Of a stretch of DNA of 64,000 bases, positions 15,430 through 23,938 are shown piece by piece. The position numbers were made by a program, and so were the translations under genes. Each line of letters starts with the position of its first letter. Position 1 is the first letter of the stretch. Below the pieces are notes generated by a model. That model saw nothing but the letters and a program-made list of their open reading frames with translations, was not told the origin of the DNA and did not search any database. Source of the DNA: Clostridium estertheticum subsp. estertheticum (GTDB lineage Bacteria; Bacillota; Clostridia; Clostridiales; Clostridiaceae); contig NZ_CP015756.1 of the NCBI RefSeq assembly GCF_001877035.1, positions 487,001-551,000 on the forward strand. Direction: 5' to 3'.

Positions 15430-16611
15430 ATGAAAGAAATAGTAATTGTAGGAGCAGCAAGAACAGCAATAGGATCTTTTGGTGGAGGATTATCAAAAGT
15501 ATCAGCTGTAGAAATGGGAACTGTTGCAGCTAAGGAAGCTATAAAAAGATCAGGAGTTAAACCAGAATTAATAGAAGAAGCTATAATCGGTAACGTAATA
15601 CAGGCAGGACTTGGACAAAATGTTGCTAGGCAGATAGCTATAAAAGCAGGATTAGATATTTCATCTTCAGCACTTACAATAAATAAAGTTTGTGGTTCAG
15701 GACTTAGAGCTGTAAGTTTAGCTGCACAGATTATAATGTGTGGAGATGCAGAAGTAGTTTTAGCAGGTGGAACTGAAAGCATGAGCAACGCTCCATATGC
15801 ACTTCCAAACAATAGATGGGGAGCAAGAATGGGAGACGGTAAAGTAGTTGATACTATGATTAAAGATTCTCTTTGGGATGCATTTAATGACTATCATATG
15901 GGAATGACAGCAGAAAATATTGCAGAACAATGGAACATCACTAGAGAAGACCAAGATCAATTTGCTTTAAAAAGTCAACATAAAGCTGAAGCAGCTATAA
16001 AGGGTGGCAAATTTAAAGATGAGATCGTTCCAGTGGTAATTCCTCAAAGAAAAGGGGATCCAATAACATTTGATACTGATGAATTTCCAAAATTTGGTTC
16101 ATCTATAGAAAAATTAAGAAAATTAAAACCAGCATTTAAGAAAGATGGTACTGTAACAGCAGCTAATGCATCAGGAATAAATGATGGTGCTGTTATGTTT
16201 ATAGTAATGTCAAAAGATAAAGCTGATCAATTAGGACTTAAACCTCTAGTTACAATAAAATCATATGCATCAGCAGGAGTAGATCCAAAGATAATGGGTT
16301 ATGGTCCAGTTCCAGCAAGCAAAAAAGCGTTAGCAAAAGCAGGACTTACTGTAGCTGATTTAGATTTAGTTGAAGCTAACGAAGCATTTGCTTCTCAATC
16401 ATTAGCTGTAGCTAAAGATTTAGGCTTAAATCCAGAAATAGTAAATGTTAATGGTGGAGCTTTAGCACTAGGTCATCCAGTAGGAGCTTCAGGTGGAAGA
16501 ATACTTATTTCATTAATATATGAAATGATAAAAAGAGATTCTAAAACAGGACTTGCTACATTATGTATAGGTGGCGGTCAAGGAACTGCAATTATTGTTG
16601 AAAGAAAATAG
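15430..16611 (+). CDS. thlA: Acetyl-CoA C-acetyltransferase (thiolase)
   Basis: 393 residues, the normal size. It condenses two acetyl-CoA to acetoacetyl-CoA, the first step of butyrate or butanol formation. The catalytic triad is complete: acyl-accepting C88 in [12 protein letters not shown]349 in [11 protein letters not shown] and C379 in [15 protein letters not shown] lies seven bases before the ATG. The gene stands alone between a sigma-54 promoter and a strong terminator, so its level is set by the activator encoded just upstream and not by the usual housekeeping promoter. Codon use is strongly biased towards favoured codons, as in a highly expressed gene. Confidence 0.96.
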   Translation: MKEIVIVGAARTAIGSFGGGLSKVSAVEMGTVAAKEAIKRSGVKPELIEEAIIGNVIQAGLGQNVARQIAIKAGLDISSSALTINKVCGSGLRAVSLAAQIIMCGDAEVVLAGGTESMSNAPYALPNNRWGARMGDGKVVDTMIKDSLWDAFNDYHMGMTAENIAEQWNITREDQDQFALKSQHKAEAAIKGGKFKDEIVPVVIPQRKGDPITFDTDEFPKFGSSIEKLRKLKPAFKKDGTVTAANASGINDGAVMFIVMSKDKADQLGLKPLVTIKSYASAGVDPKIMGYGPVPASKKALAKAGLTVADLDLVEANEAFASQSLAVAKDLGLNPEIVNVNGGALALGHPVGASGGRILISLIYEMIKRDSKTGLATLCIGGGQGTAIIVERK

Positions 16612-16627
16612 AAGGTAGAATAATGTG

Positions 16628-16674
16628 AGGTGCCTCTGAAATGATTGAAAAATCATTTCAGAGGCACCTTTTTT
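16628..16674 (+). terminator. Terminator after thlA
   Basis: A 19-bp perfect stem (16628-16646 with 16651-16669), GAAA loop, six T. Confidence 0.95.
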
Positions 16675-16925
16675 CTTTGGCAGTTGTATATTTTATGAAA
16701 TGAGATTAGAAAAAAGTTTATACATTGTTTATAATTAGGTTATAAAAAGTAGATATATAGAATTTATAATAGAAATATGTTAGAATATTGTTTATAAGGT
16801 AGTTTTAACTAAAGTTTATGGGTATGAGTATATATTCGACTAATAATGTAAATTGAATTTTTAATGGTTAATAATGTTATAGGATAATATGCTGCTGTCA
16901 AATATATTAAAAATGGGAGGATGAC
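16675..16925. other. Intergenic region before the TVP38-like gene
   Basis: AT-rich, no structure of note. GATAAT at 16883-16888, preceded by TTTAAT and GTTAAT, vaguely resembles the repeat-containing promoters at 17955 and 51675 but lacks the exact 11-base spacing. Confidence 0.3.
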
Positions 16926-17621
16926 ATGAAGCATTTGAAAAACAAGTTGAATATGAAGTTAGTAGTATTGCTACTAGCTATCATATCAATTATAGTTGTA
17001 TTTAGATACCTACCGTGGATTATAGAAATAACCGTATCTCCTGAGAAATTTCGAAGATATATTGTTTCAATGGGTAATTGGGGAATAATTTCATACTTAT
17101 CTTTCCAAGTACTACAAACGGTAGTTGCGCCAATTCCAGGTGAAGTAATTCAGGTAGCAGGTGGATATATTTATGGTAGCGTATTAGGGACCTTTTATTC
17201 AACATTAGGGATGATGCTTGGGGGCATAATTATTTTCTATTTCACTAGGTTTATAGCATTTTCTTTTGTAGAAAAAATAGTGAAACGTACAAGTACTAAA
17301 TGGTTGACGAAAATAATAAGTAGTAAGAAATTTCCCATTGTTATGTTTGTTATGTTTATAGTTCCAGGAATGCCGAAAGACATTTTAATATATGTGGCAG
17401 CATTAACACCTATAAAATCATTGAAGTTCTTTATGATTTTACTAGTAGGTAGATTACCTGGTACTGCAGCAGTTGTGTGTATTGGTTCAAATATTCATCA
17501 TGGAAATTACATGTTTTCCATTGCATTAGTTGCGGCATCAGTATTGCTTGTTATTCTAGGAATATTATATAAGGATAAAATTATAAAAAAAGTTTCTGAG
17601 GAGCAGTGTAATTTATCATAG
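16926..17621 (+). CDS. TVP38/TMEM64-family membrane protein (VTT domain)
   Basis: 231 residues with about six hydrophobic segments. The VTT/SNARE-associated core is clear: APIPGEVIQVAGGYIYG near residue 78 and FIVPGMPKDILIYVAALTP near residue 148, followed by GRLPGTAAVVCIG. Family members, related to DedA, act in lipid scrambling and membrane homeostasis; the substrate is not established for bacterial TVP38 proteins. GGGAGG precedes the ATG. The acyl-carrier-like gene follows 58 bases later with its own ribosome binding site and could be cotranscribed. Confidence 0.85.
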   Translation: MKHLKNKLNMKLVVLLLAIISIIVVFRYLPWIIEITVSPEKFRRYIVSMGNWGIISYLSFQVLQTVVAPIPGEVIQVAGGYIYGSVLGTFYSTLGMMLGGIIIFYFTRFIAFSFVEKIVKRTSTKWLTKIISSKKFPIVMFVMFIVPGMPKDILIYVAALTPIKSLKFFMILLVGRLPGTAAVVCIGSNIHHGNYMFSIALVAASVLLVILGILYKDKIIKKVSEEQCNLS

Positions 17622-17679
17622 GCTTTTATTAAATTATATATGATAAGTTATAAAAATTTAATTAAATGGAGGAATTTAT

Positions 17680-17916
17680 ATGAATGAATTAATTTATGGT
17701 ATACTCGAAGAAATTACTGGTGAGGATTTACGAGAAGAAAGCAATGTGAATTTATTTGACACAGGAAGATTGGATTCATTAGGGATAATTGAACTTATTG
17801 TAGCGATAGAAGATAACTTTAGTGTTAAACTTGATCCTGCGCTTATGGAAAGAAAAGATATAGAAACTCCGAACAAAATTATTGAATACCTTCAATCTCG
17901 CTCTGATTTAAAATAG
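17680..17916 (+). CDS. Orphan acyl/D-alanyl carrier protein, DltC-like
   Basis: 78 residues with the carrier-protein fold. The phosphopantetheine attachment serine is in LFDTGRLDSLGIIELIVAIE, near residue 33. The spacing, the LDSLG motif and the tail KDIETPNKIIEYL resemble DltC, the D-alanyl carrier of teichoic acid alanylation, more than fatty-acid ACP. The partners DltA, DltB and DltD are not present here, and the neighbours are a TVP38-like membrane protein and PssA. It could serve a dlt operon elsewhere or a different acyl transfer. GGAGG lies upstream of the ATG. Confidence 0.75.
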   Translation: MNELIYGILEEITGEDLREESNVNLFDTGRLDSLGIIELIVAIEDNFSVKLDPALMERKDIETPNKIIEYLQSRSDLK

Positions 17917-17954
17917 AATGAAAAAGAGCATAGCTTATATTAAGATTAACAAAA

Positions 17955-17987
17955 TTTAAGGTTAATTTAATATTAATGTTATATAAT
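17955..17987 (+). promoter_or_regulatory. Promoter of pssA with 11-bp direct repeat
   Basis: TTTAAGGTTAA (17955-17965) and TTTAATATTAA (17966-17976) form an 11-base tandem repeat, then three bases and TATATAATACTA with the -10 TATAAT at 17982-17987. The same layout, down to the distance from repeat to -10, occurs at 51675-51707 before dedA, and a variant at 51180-51212. Such repeats are typical of OmpR/PhoB-type response regulator boxes. Confidence 0.6.
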
Positions 17988-18044
17988 ACTAAGGAATAAC
18001 TGCCAACATTATGTTATAATTATATAATGATAGGAGTGATATAG

Positions 18045-18575
18045 ATGGTAAAAAAGATGGTAAAAATTAAGAATGCGGTACCTAACATTTTCACCTTAAG
18101 CAATATGTCTTGTGGCATTTTGTCTATACTTATGAGTTTTGACAGCAATTATAAATTAGCAGCGATATTTATTCTTTTAGCAGGAATATTTGATAGATAT
18201 GATGGGAAAATAGCTAGGTTTTTAAATGTAGATGGAGAACTCGGCAAAGAACTAGATTCATTATGTGATTTAGTATCTTTTGGTGTTGCACCTTCTATAT
18301 TAATATTTAGCATTTATAATTTTGCAGGACTTGGACCAATTGGGTATTTGATGGTTTTAGTATTTCCAGTAGCAGGAGCATATAGACTTGCAAAATATAA
18401 TATTACAGATTTTGATGGAGTATTTTCAGGAATTCCTATCACTGTTACAGGTACATTTTTAGCGTTGTATGCATTCTTTATGTTTAATAGAGCGTCAAAT
18501 TTAGGTCCTACAATGTTTTTAATGGTTCTGTTATCATATTTAATGGTAAGTAAATTTAAATTTAAAAAGCAATAA
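18045..18575 (+). CDS. pssA: CDP-diacylglycerol-serine O-phosphatidyltransferase
   Basis: 176-residue membrane enzyme with about six hydrophobic segments. The CDP-alcohol phosphatidyltransferase signature is complete: DG-x2-AR-x8-G-x3-D-x3-D, read as DGKIARFLNVDGEL then GKELDSLCD near residues 54-76. It makes phosphatidylserine, the precursor of phosphatidylethanolamine. The short form and NAVPNIFTLSNMSCGI start are typical of Gram-positive PssA. No psd gene follows; a terminator does. AGGAG (18032-18036) selects the ATG at 18045. The promoter shares a repeat with the dedA promoter. Confidence 0.9.
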   Translation: MVKKMVKIKNAVPNIFTLSNMSCGILSILMSFDSNYKLAAIFILLAGIFDRYDGKIARFLNVDGELGKELDSLCDLVSFGVAPSILIFSIYNFAGLGPIGYLMVLVFPVAGAYRLAKYNITDFDGVFSGIPITVTGTFLALYAFFMFNRASNLGPTMFLMVLLSYLMVSKFKFKKQ

Positions 18576-18610
18576 TAATGTAAGCAAAATATTTTTAGTG
18601 CAATTATATT

Positions 18611-18640
18611 AAAAACCTCACCGCAAAGTGAGGTTTTTTT
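18611..18640. terminator. Bidirectional terminator between pssA and the deacetylase gene
   Basis: Stem AAAAACCTCAC / GTGAGGTTTTT with a seven-base loop and T-run; the A-run on the left serves the convergent minus-strand gene. Confidence 0.9.
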
Positions 18641-19409
18641 AATTCTTAAATTTATAATAATATTCTGGTGTATCTTTAGTTATAGTTTTAAATTCATAAC
18701 CCAAATTAAGGTAATAATTTATAATGCTTGGCAGTGATTTTACAGTATTTTTATTATTAGAATTGCAATGCATAAGTATTATAGCTATGTTTTCATTACC
18801 TCTAATGATTTTTGTATTTTTAATAAGTTTCGCAACACTTAAATGAGGGTTGATGCCATCACTTGCATCCACATTCCAATCATATATTTTAAAGTCTTTT
18901 TTATGAAGTTTTTCTAAAGTAAGTGAATTTAAGCGCTTTGAACTACCACCAGGGAACCTAATAATCTTAGAAGTGAAACCTGTAATTTCTTGAATTTTAT
19001 TAGAAGTTCTTTCCATCTCGTCAATGAATTTATCTGAACTTAGGTATATTTTTTTGAAATCATGGCTATAAGTATGAAGACCTATGCTATGACCTTCAGT
19101 ATATATTCTCTTAAGGATAGATTCTTTTCCTTCAATTTCTTTTCCTACTATAAAAAAGGTAGCTTTAACTTTTTCACTTTTTAATACATCTAATAGTGCA
19201 TCTGTGACAACGTACGTAGGTCCATCGTCGAAAGTTAAATATACAAATTTAGAAGTAGGAATGTTTCCACCATCTTTAAATGAAGTACTAGATGGGTTAA
19301 ATGTTTGGATGCTTTTTTGAGCACTATTTGCATTTGAACTATAGACTAATAAGAAACAAATAATAGTTGTTGTAAAAATTATAGGAATACTTTTTTTCAT
19401 GAAATTCAT
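18639..19409 (-). CDS. Secreted polysaccharide deacetylase (NodB family)
   Basis: About 256 residues. A signal peptide or N-terminal anchor (FMKKSIPIIFTTTIICFLLV) is followed by a NodB homology domain with all five motifs: VYLTFDDGP, SIGLHTYSHDF (the two metal histidines), RFPGGSSK, DWNVDASDG and AIILMHCN. It would remove acetyl groups from peptidoglycan N-acetylglucosamine or N-acetylmuramate, or from another wall glycan, at the cell surface. PdaA-like proteins of sporulation are the nearest size class. I chose the ATG at 19409 because AAAGGTGAG lies just upstream; the GTG at 19421 falls inside that site. Confidence 0.88.
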   Translation of the reverse strand: MNFMKKSIPIIFTTTIICFLLVYSSNANSAQKSIQTFNPSSTSFKDGGNIPTSKFVYLTFDDGPTYVVTDALLDVLKSEKVKATFFIVGKEIEGKESILKRIYTEGHSIGLHTYSHDFKKIYLSSDKFIDEMERTSNKIQEITGFTSKIIRFPGGSSKRLNSLTLEKLHKKDFKIYDWNVDASDGINPHLSVAKLIKNTKIIRGNENIAIILMHCNSNNKNTVKSLPSIINYYLNLGYEFKTITKDTPEYYYKFKN

Positions 19410-19620
19410 AGTATCACTCACCTTTAGTTTTTGTTGATATTAGTATACCCAAAGAAAAATCTATTAAAACAGTATATTAGTAAAATCAAAATATGAGACA
19501 TTATTTACTATTAATTGATGCTTGAATTTTATATAATTACGATATATAATAAGCCTAGAATTTTCTGATTGTGTAGAGAAATAAAACCAATTTCAAAAGA
19601 AGAAAGAGGAGGCATATAGT

Positions 19621-20826
19621 ATGCAGCAAACACCAAATTCTAATAGACTTCATATAGCTATATTTGGAAAAAGAAATGTGGGAAAATCAAGTTTAATTAA
19701 TGCACTTACAAATCAGGACATTGCATTAGTTTCTAGTTTAGCAGGAACTACAACGGACCCAGTATATAAGGCGATGGAATTACTTCCAATAGGACCAGTT
19801 GTGATTATAGACACTGCAGGACTTGATGATGATGGAGAAATAGGTGAACTTAGAATCAAAAAAACTAAGGAAGTTATGGATAAAACAGATTTAGCTATTT
19901 TGGTTATAGATGGTAATGAGAAGGATTTAATAATTGAAAAAGCATGGTATGAAGATTTAAAAAATAGAAAAATACCTATAGTAGGAGTTATAAATAAAAT
20001 CGATGAAAATGGAGAAGGGCTAGGGAAGATCCAACTTGCCAGCATCCAAAAGATGATAGGCATAGATTTTGTTAAAGTTAGTGCTAAAGACAGAATTAAT
20101 ATTGATGAATTAAAAAAAGCAATTATGGATGCTGCACCAGCTGATTTTGAGAAAAATACAATTGTAGGTGACATAGTAAAACCAAAGTCAATAGTATTAG
20201 TTGTAGCTCCACAAGATATTCAAGCACCAAAAGGAAGACTAATATTGCCACAGGTTCAAATTATAAGGGACCTACTTGATAATGATGTTATGGCTCTTGT
20301 TGTAAAGGATAGTGAACTAGGCGATATTTTAGCTGCACTAAAGGTTAAACCGGATTTGGTGATTACAGACTCACAGGTATTTAAAAAAGTTAATTCTATT
20401 ATTCCAAAAGATGTACCACTTACTTCATTCTCTATACTTATGGCGAGGTACAAGGGAGATTTAGATACCTTAGTTAAAGGGGCAAGAGCTATTGATACAT
20501 TGAAACCAGGAGATAAGGTACTCATAGCAGAAGCATGTACTCATCATCCACTTGAGGGTGATATAGGTAGAGAGAAACTACCCAAATGGCTTAATGAGAA
20601 GGTCGGTGGGAATCTAGATATAACAGTTTGTGCGGGTAGTGGTTTTCCAGAAGACCTAAGCGCGTATAAGTTAATAGTTCATTGTGGAGCTTGTATGTTT
20701 AATAGACAACAATTAATGTCAAGGATTGGAAAAGCTAATATAGTTGAACTACCTATTACCAATTTTGGTATAGCTATAGCTCACATTAATGGTATATTAG
20801 ATAGGGTGCTAAGTGCTTTTGAATAG
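19621..20826 (+). CDS. hydF: [FeFe]-hydrogenase maturation GTPase HydF
   Basis: 401 residues. The N-terminal Era/TrmE-like GTPase domain (about 1-170) shows G1 GKRNVGKSSL, G2 TT in AGTTTDPV, G3 DTAGLDDDG and G4 NKID. The C-terminal part carries the [4Fe-4S] ligands CTHH in EACTHHPLEGDIGR and HCGAC in IVHCGACMFNRQQ, diagnostic for HydF. It is the scaffold on which the di-iron subcluster is assembled before transfer to hydrogenase. Neither hydE nor hydG is adjacent, so the maturases are dispersed in this genome. GAGGAGG precedes the ATG. Confidence 0.96.
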   Translation: MQQTPNSNRLHIAIFGKRNVGKSSLINALTNQDIALVSSLAGTTTDPVYKAMELLPIGPVVIIDTAGLDDDGEIGELRIKKTKEVMDKTDLAILVIDGNEKDLIIEKAWYEDLKNRKIPIVGVINKIDENGEGLGKIQLASIQKMIGIDFVKVSAKDRINIDELKKAIMDAAPADFEKNTIVGDIVKPKSIVLVVAPQDIQAPKGRLILPQVQIIRDLLDNDVMALVVKDSELGDILAALKVKPDLVITDSQVFKKVNSIIPKDVPLTSFSILMARYKGDLDTLVKGARAIDTLKPGDKVLIAEACTHHPLEGDIGREKLPKWLNEKVGGNLDITVCAGSGFPEDLSAYKLIVHCGACMFNRQQLMSRIGKANIVELPITNFGIAIAHINGILDRVLSAFE

Positions 20827-21116
20827 AACTTTATTTTGAATAGTAATAATAAAATAAATAAAGTATTTAAAAACTTGAATAGTGATACTTAATATGCTAC
20901 AATTTGTTTGCAATTACAAAATAAGTAAAATGAAACATAAAAGCATATATTATTAGTTAAATATGGATTTTATTAAATACATATAGACAAATGGTATTTA
21001 AGAGACTAATATAAAACTAAGTTAACTTAATGAGAATATAATTATAAATTTAAATATATAAATTTAAATTTAAATATATAAGAATGCAATCTAAACAATT
21101 GAAAGGAGAATTTTAA
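20827..21116. other. AT-rich interval between hydF and copZ
   Basis: 290 bases, very poor in G and C, with tandem AAATTTAAATATATA-like runs at 21047-21080. No promoter boxes stand out and no coding remnant is visible. Confidence 0.35.
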
Positions 21117-21329
21117 ATGAAGAAAAAAATATATATTGATGGAATGAGTTGTTCACATTGTGTAAGTCATGTAAAGGAAGCATTATTAGATATTGGTGCT
21201 ACTAAAGTAAAAGTTGATTTAGAAGAAAAATTTGCAATGGCAGAATTTGAAGATGAAACAACAGATAATGATATCTCAGAAGCTATTGAAGAAGCTGGAT
21301 ATGAAGTTACTGAAGTTGAAGAATATTAA
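21117..21329 (+). CDS. copZ: Copper chaperone / heavy-metal-associated domain protein, CopZ-like
   Basis: 70 residues, a single HMA ferredoxin-like fold. The metal-binding GMSCSHC motif (C12 and C15) follows the first strand, and the C-terminal EAGYEVTEVEEY completes the fold. It would carry Cu(I) to CopA-type ATPases; the copA and csoR genes are 15 kb away in this window. GAAAGGAG precedes the ATG. Monocistronic with its own terminator. Confidence 0.85.
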   Translation: MKKKIYIDGMSCSHCVSHVKEALLDIGATKVKVDLEEKFAMAEFEDETTDNDISEAIEEAGYEVTEVEEY

Positions 21330-21338
21330 CATAAAAAG

Positions 21339-21367
21339 TCCTACCATTATAAGTATGGTAGGATTTT
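21339..21367 (+). terminator. Terminator after copZ
   Basis: Stem TCCTACCAT / ATGGTAGGA followed by TTTTT; flanking A-run gives some function on the other strand, for the convergent phosphodiesterase gene. Confidence 0.85.
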
Positions 21368-21397
21368 TCTAAATTGAAAGTTGTAGAACTTATAATA

Positions 21398-21889
21398 TCA
21401 ACTGAAAAATTTTAAGTGGACGTCTATTTTTTTATTTTCAATTTCTAAAACAACATAAGAATACCATGGCTCACGTCTTTTGCAGGAGGGGGAACCGGGA
21501 TTAATCATAAGCACTTTACTTTTAGTGAGTATTAGTGGTTGATGAGTGTGTCCAAAGATTATTATATCTACCTTATCACTAACAAATTTATCATATGCTG
21601 TGTTTAGTGTATTTTTGCTGGTGCCATGACCATGATACAGACCAATTCTATATCCTTCTATGGATAATATTTCTTTTTCATTTAATATACTTCTTATATA
21701 ATGTTTATCATTGTTTCCCCATACTCCAACGAAATTCTTATGCTCTTTTAATTTTGATACAACGCTGGGTGAAATATAATCACCTGCATGAATTATCATA
21801 TCAGCTTCTTTAAATAAATTGTCTATTAATTTGAAAAGTTTATCATTATGTTTTTTTGCATGTGTATCAGATAATATCACAATTTTCAT
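21398..21889 (-). CDS. YfcE/MJ0936-type metallophosphodiesterase
   Basis: 163 residues of the calcineurin-like phosphoesterase fold. All metal-binding motifs are visible: DTHAKKH (D8, H10), HAGDY, GNND, the YHGHG motif, GHTHQP and NPGSPS. Such small enzymes hydrolyse phosphodiesters with Mn or Ni in vitro; the physiological substrate is not known. AAAAGGTGATG lies before the ATG at 21889. Confidence 0.9.
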   Translation of the reverse strand: MKIVILSDTHAKKHNDKLFKLIDNLFKEADMIIHAGDYISPSVVSKLKEHKNFVGVWGNNDKHYIRSILNEKEILSIEGYRIGLYHGHGTSKNTLNTAYDKFVSDKVDIIIFGHTHQPLILTKSKVLMINPGSPSCKRREPWYSYVVLEIENKKIDVHLKFFS

Positions 21890-22136
21890 ATTTCATCACC
21901 TTTTAGTATTATATTATTTTATATTATGCTTTGATACACAATTAATCATCTCTTTATAGATTACTAGCATATTAACTTATTATATGTGCTAATGAGTTTT
22001 ACTAGTAACATACTTTATTTTACAGTTTAAATTATATTTATATAACAATTCTGTTATAATTAATATATAATTATAATAGCTAGATTATTTAATCTAAGAA
22101 AAATTTTAAAGGTTTATTATAGAGGTAGGAGAAAAA

Positions 22137-22847
22137 ATGGGACAAGTAGAAGACACAGTTTTAATTTATGAACAAAATGGAATAAATATAAAAAATGAGA
22201 AGTCTTTGCATTCGTCTATTAAACAATGGTATGTTACGCCTGGAGATAGATTCGAGGTGAAAGTAGATAAATATGTAATTGATTTGGTGAGAGAAGATTC
22301 ATTAATTGAAATACAAACAAAAAATTTTAGTGCAATTCGCAATAAACTTAGGGAATTAGTTAAGTATAATAAGGTAATGCTTGTGCATCCTATAGCTGCT
22401 GAAAAATATATAGTAACTACAGAGAAAACTGATATAGTAATTAGTAGAAGAAAATCACCTAAAAAGGGTAAGTTAGTTGATTTATTTGATGAATTAATTA
22501 GGATACCTGATTTAATGGGATCAGATAATTTTATATTGGAAATTCTAATGATTAAAGAAGAAGAGATAAGATGCAAGGATGGTAAAGGAAGTTGGAGGAG
22601 AAAGGGTATAAGCATAGTGGATCATAAACTTTTAGAGGTAATTGAGAAAATCACTTTTAAAGAGGATAAGGATTTTTTAATATTTTTACCACATGAATTA
22701 CCAGGAAATTTTACAAACAAGAACTTGGCAAAAATATTAAAAATTCCTGAAAATAAGGCAAGAAAAATAACATATTGTTTTAGAAAAATGAAGATTATAA
22801 AAGAAATAGGGAAACTTAAAAATGAACTTATATTTGAGAAGCTGTGA
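22137..22847 (+). CDS. Uncharacterised protein, possible PD-(D/E)xK-like nuclease with winged-helix tail
   Basis: 236 residues, soluble, rich in Lys and Glu. I do not know a characterised relative. The N-terminal 100 residues read like a restriction-endonuclease-type core: EKSLHSSIKQWY (helix, E21), EVKVDKYVIDLVREDSLIEI with D49 and E58, then Q60 where a Lys would be canonical, followed by a helix FSAIRNKLREL. A basic linker RRKSPKKGK and the segment GSWRRKGISIVDHKLLEVIEK follow. The last 60 residues (FTNKNLAKILKIPENKARKITYCFRKMKII) resemble a winged helix. A DNA- or RNA-processing role would follow if the nuclease reading is right. GTAGGAG precedes the ATG. Confidence 0.6.
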   Translation: MGQVEDTVLIYEQNGINIKNEKSLHSSIKQWYVTPGDRFEVKVDKYVIDLVREDSLIEIQTKNFSAIRNKLRELVKYNKVMLVHPIAAEKYIVTTEKTDIVISRRKSPKKGKLVDLFDELIRIPDLMGSDNFILEILMIKEEEIRCKDGKGSWRRKGISIVDHKLLEVIEKITFKEDKDFLIFLPHELPGNFTNKNLAKILKIPENKARKITYCFRKMKIIKEIGKLKNELIFEKL

Positions 22848-22883
22848 AATGAATTGATCTAGTATTTAGAGGAGGTAGAATCT

Positions 22884-23861
22884 GTGGATAAAAAAAAGGT
22901 TTACGTAACAAGAAGAATTCCAGATGAGGCTATTGAACTTTTAAGAAAGCATTTTGACGTAGAAATAAATCCTTGTGATAGAGGTTTATTAAGAGAAGAA
23001 CTTATTGATAAGGTAAAAGGTAAGGATGCTGTTTTATGTCTTTTAACTGATAATATAGATAAAGAAATACTTGAGTCAGCAGGGAGCAAATGTAAAATTT
23101 TTGCTAATTACGGTGTGGGTTACAGCAATATTGATATTGATACGGCTACCAAACAGGGAATAATTATTACAAACACTCCTTGCGTATTAGATGATGCTAC
23201 TGCAGATCTTGCATGGACACTACTCATGGTTGTTTCTAGAAGGATCGTGGCAGCGGATAAATTTACAAGAAATGGTGCTTATGAGTCTTGTGACCCTATG
23301 ATGTTTCTTGGGCGTGAAATTACCGGCAAGACATTAGGTGTTGTAGGAGCAGGGCGAATTGGGTTTAACTTTGCAAAGAAAGCTAAGGCTTTTGATATGA
23401 AAATACTCTATACTGATATAGTTAGAAATTATAAAATGGAAAAAGAACTTGGTGCTATTTATGTAGATAAAGAAATGCTACTTAAAGAAGCTGATTTTGT
23501 ATCATTACACGTGCCACTTTTATCTTCTACCATTCATTATATAGGAGAGAAAGAATTTTCTATTATGAAAAACACTTCAGTTATTGTTAATACATGTAGT
23601 GGACCGGTAATTGACGAAAAGGCATTAGTTAAAGCCCTCAAAGATGGTGAAATATGGGGAGCAGGACTTGATGTATTTGAACATGAACCCAATATTGAAC
23701 CAGAACTTCTAGATATGTACAATGTTTCAATTGTTCCTCGTATTTCTTCAGCCACAATGGAAACAAGAACAAAGATGGGAATAGTTGCATCCGAAAATAT
23801 TATCAAAGCCTTAAATGGTGAAAGTCCGGATGATTGTGTTAATACGGATGTATTAAAATAA
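22884..23861 (+). CDS. D-2-hydroxyacid dehydrogenase homologue lacking catalytic Arg and His
   Basis: 325 residues with the full fold of the NAD-dependent D-isomer-specific 2-hydroxyacid dehydrogenases: N-terminal lobe, the dinucleotide loop VVGAGRIG near residue 153, acidic residue after strand 2, and C-terminal lobe. The substrate-binding Arg normally in NTSRGP is Ser here (VNTCSGPVIDE, AGT), and the catalytic His normally in PHIGSAT is Arg (VPRISSAT, CGT). The Glu in DVFEHEP is kept. Both changes need only one base from common codons, and the reading frame is intact. The protein may be catalytically dead, have another substrate or be regulatory. GTG start with GGAGG upstream. The gene follows the nuclease-like gene by 36 bases. 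Confidence 0.88.
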   Translation: MDKKKVYVTRRIPDEAIELLRKHFDVEINPCDRGLLREELIDKVKGKDAVLCLLTDNIDKEILESAGSKCKIFANYGVGYSNIDIDTATKQGIIITNTPCVLDDATADLAWTLLMVVSRRIVAADKFTRNGAYESCDPMMFLGREITGKTLGVVGAGRIGFNFAKKAKAFDMKILYTDIVRNYKMEKELGAIYVDKEMLLKEADFVSLHVPLLSSTIHYIGEKEFSIMKNTSVIVNTCSGPVIDEKALVKALKDGEIWGAGLDVFEHEPNIEPELLDMYNVSIVPRISSATMETRTKMGIVASENIIKALNGESPDDCVNTDVLK

Positions 23862-23870
23862 TTTATTATT

Positions 23871-23911
23871 AAAGCACTTACATTCAGAGCAGTGGATGGA
23901 AGTGCTTTTTT
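23871..23911 (+). terminator. Terminator after the dehydrogenase-like gene
   Basis: Stem AAAGCACTT / AAGTGCTTT with a 20-base loop, then T-run. The long loop makes it moderate. Confidence 0.65.
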
Positions 23912-23938
23912 ATTTGAGATAATATGAAGATATGGCAG

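Noticed and set aside
15255-15812. 185-codon minus-strand open frame over the thlA start
   Set aside because: Shadow of the strongly codon-biased thlA gene; it would also cover the sigma-54 promoter.
16860-16888. Possible fourth member of the TTTAAT repeat promoters before the TVP38 gene
   Set aside because: The two TTTAAT-like elements are not 11 bases apart, and only one copy matches the position relative to the -10.
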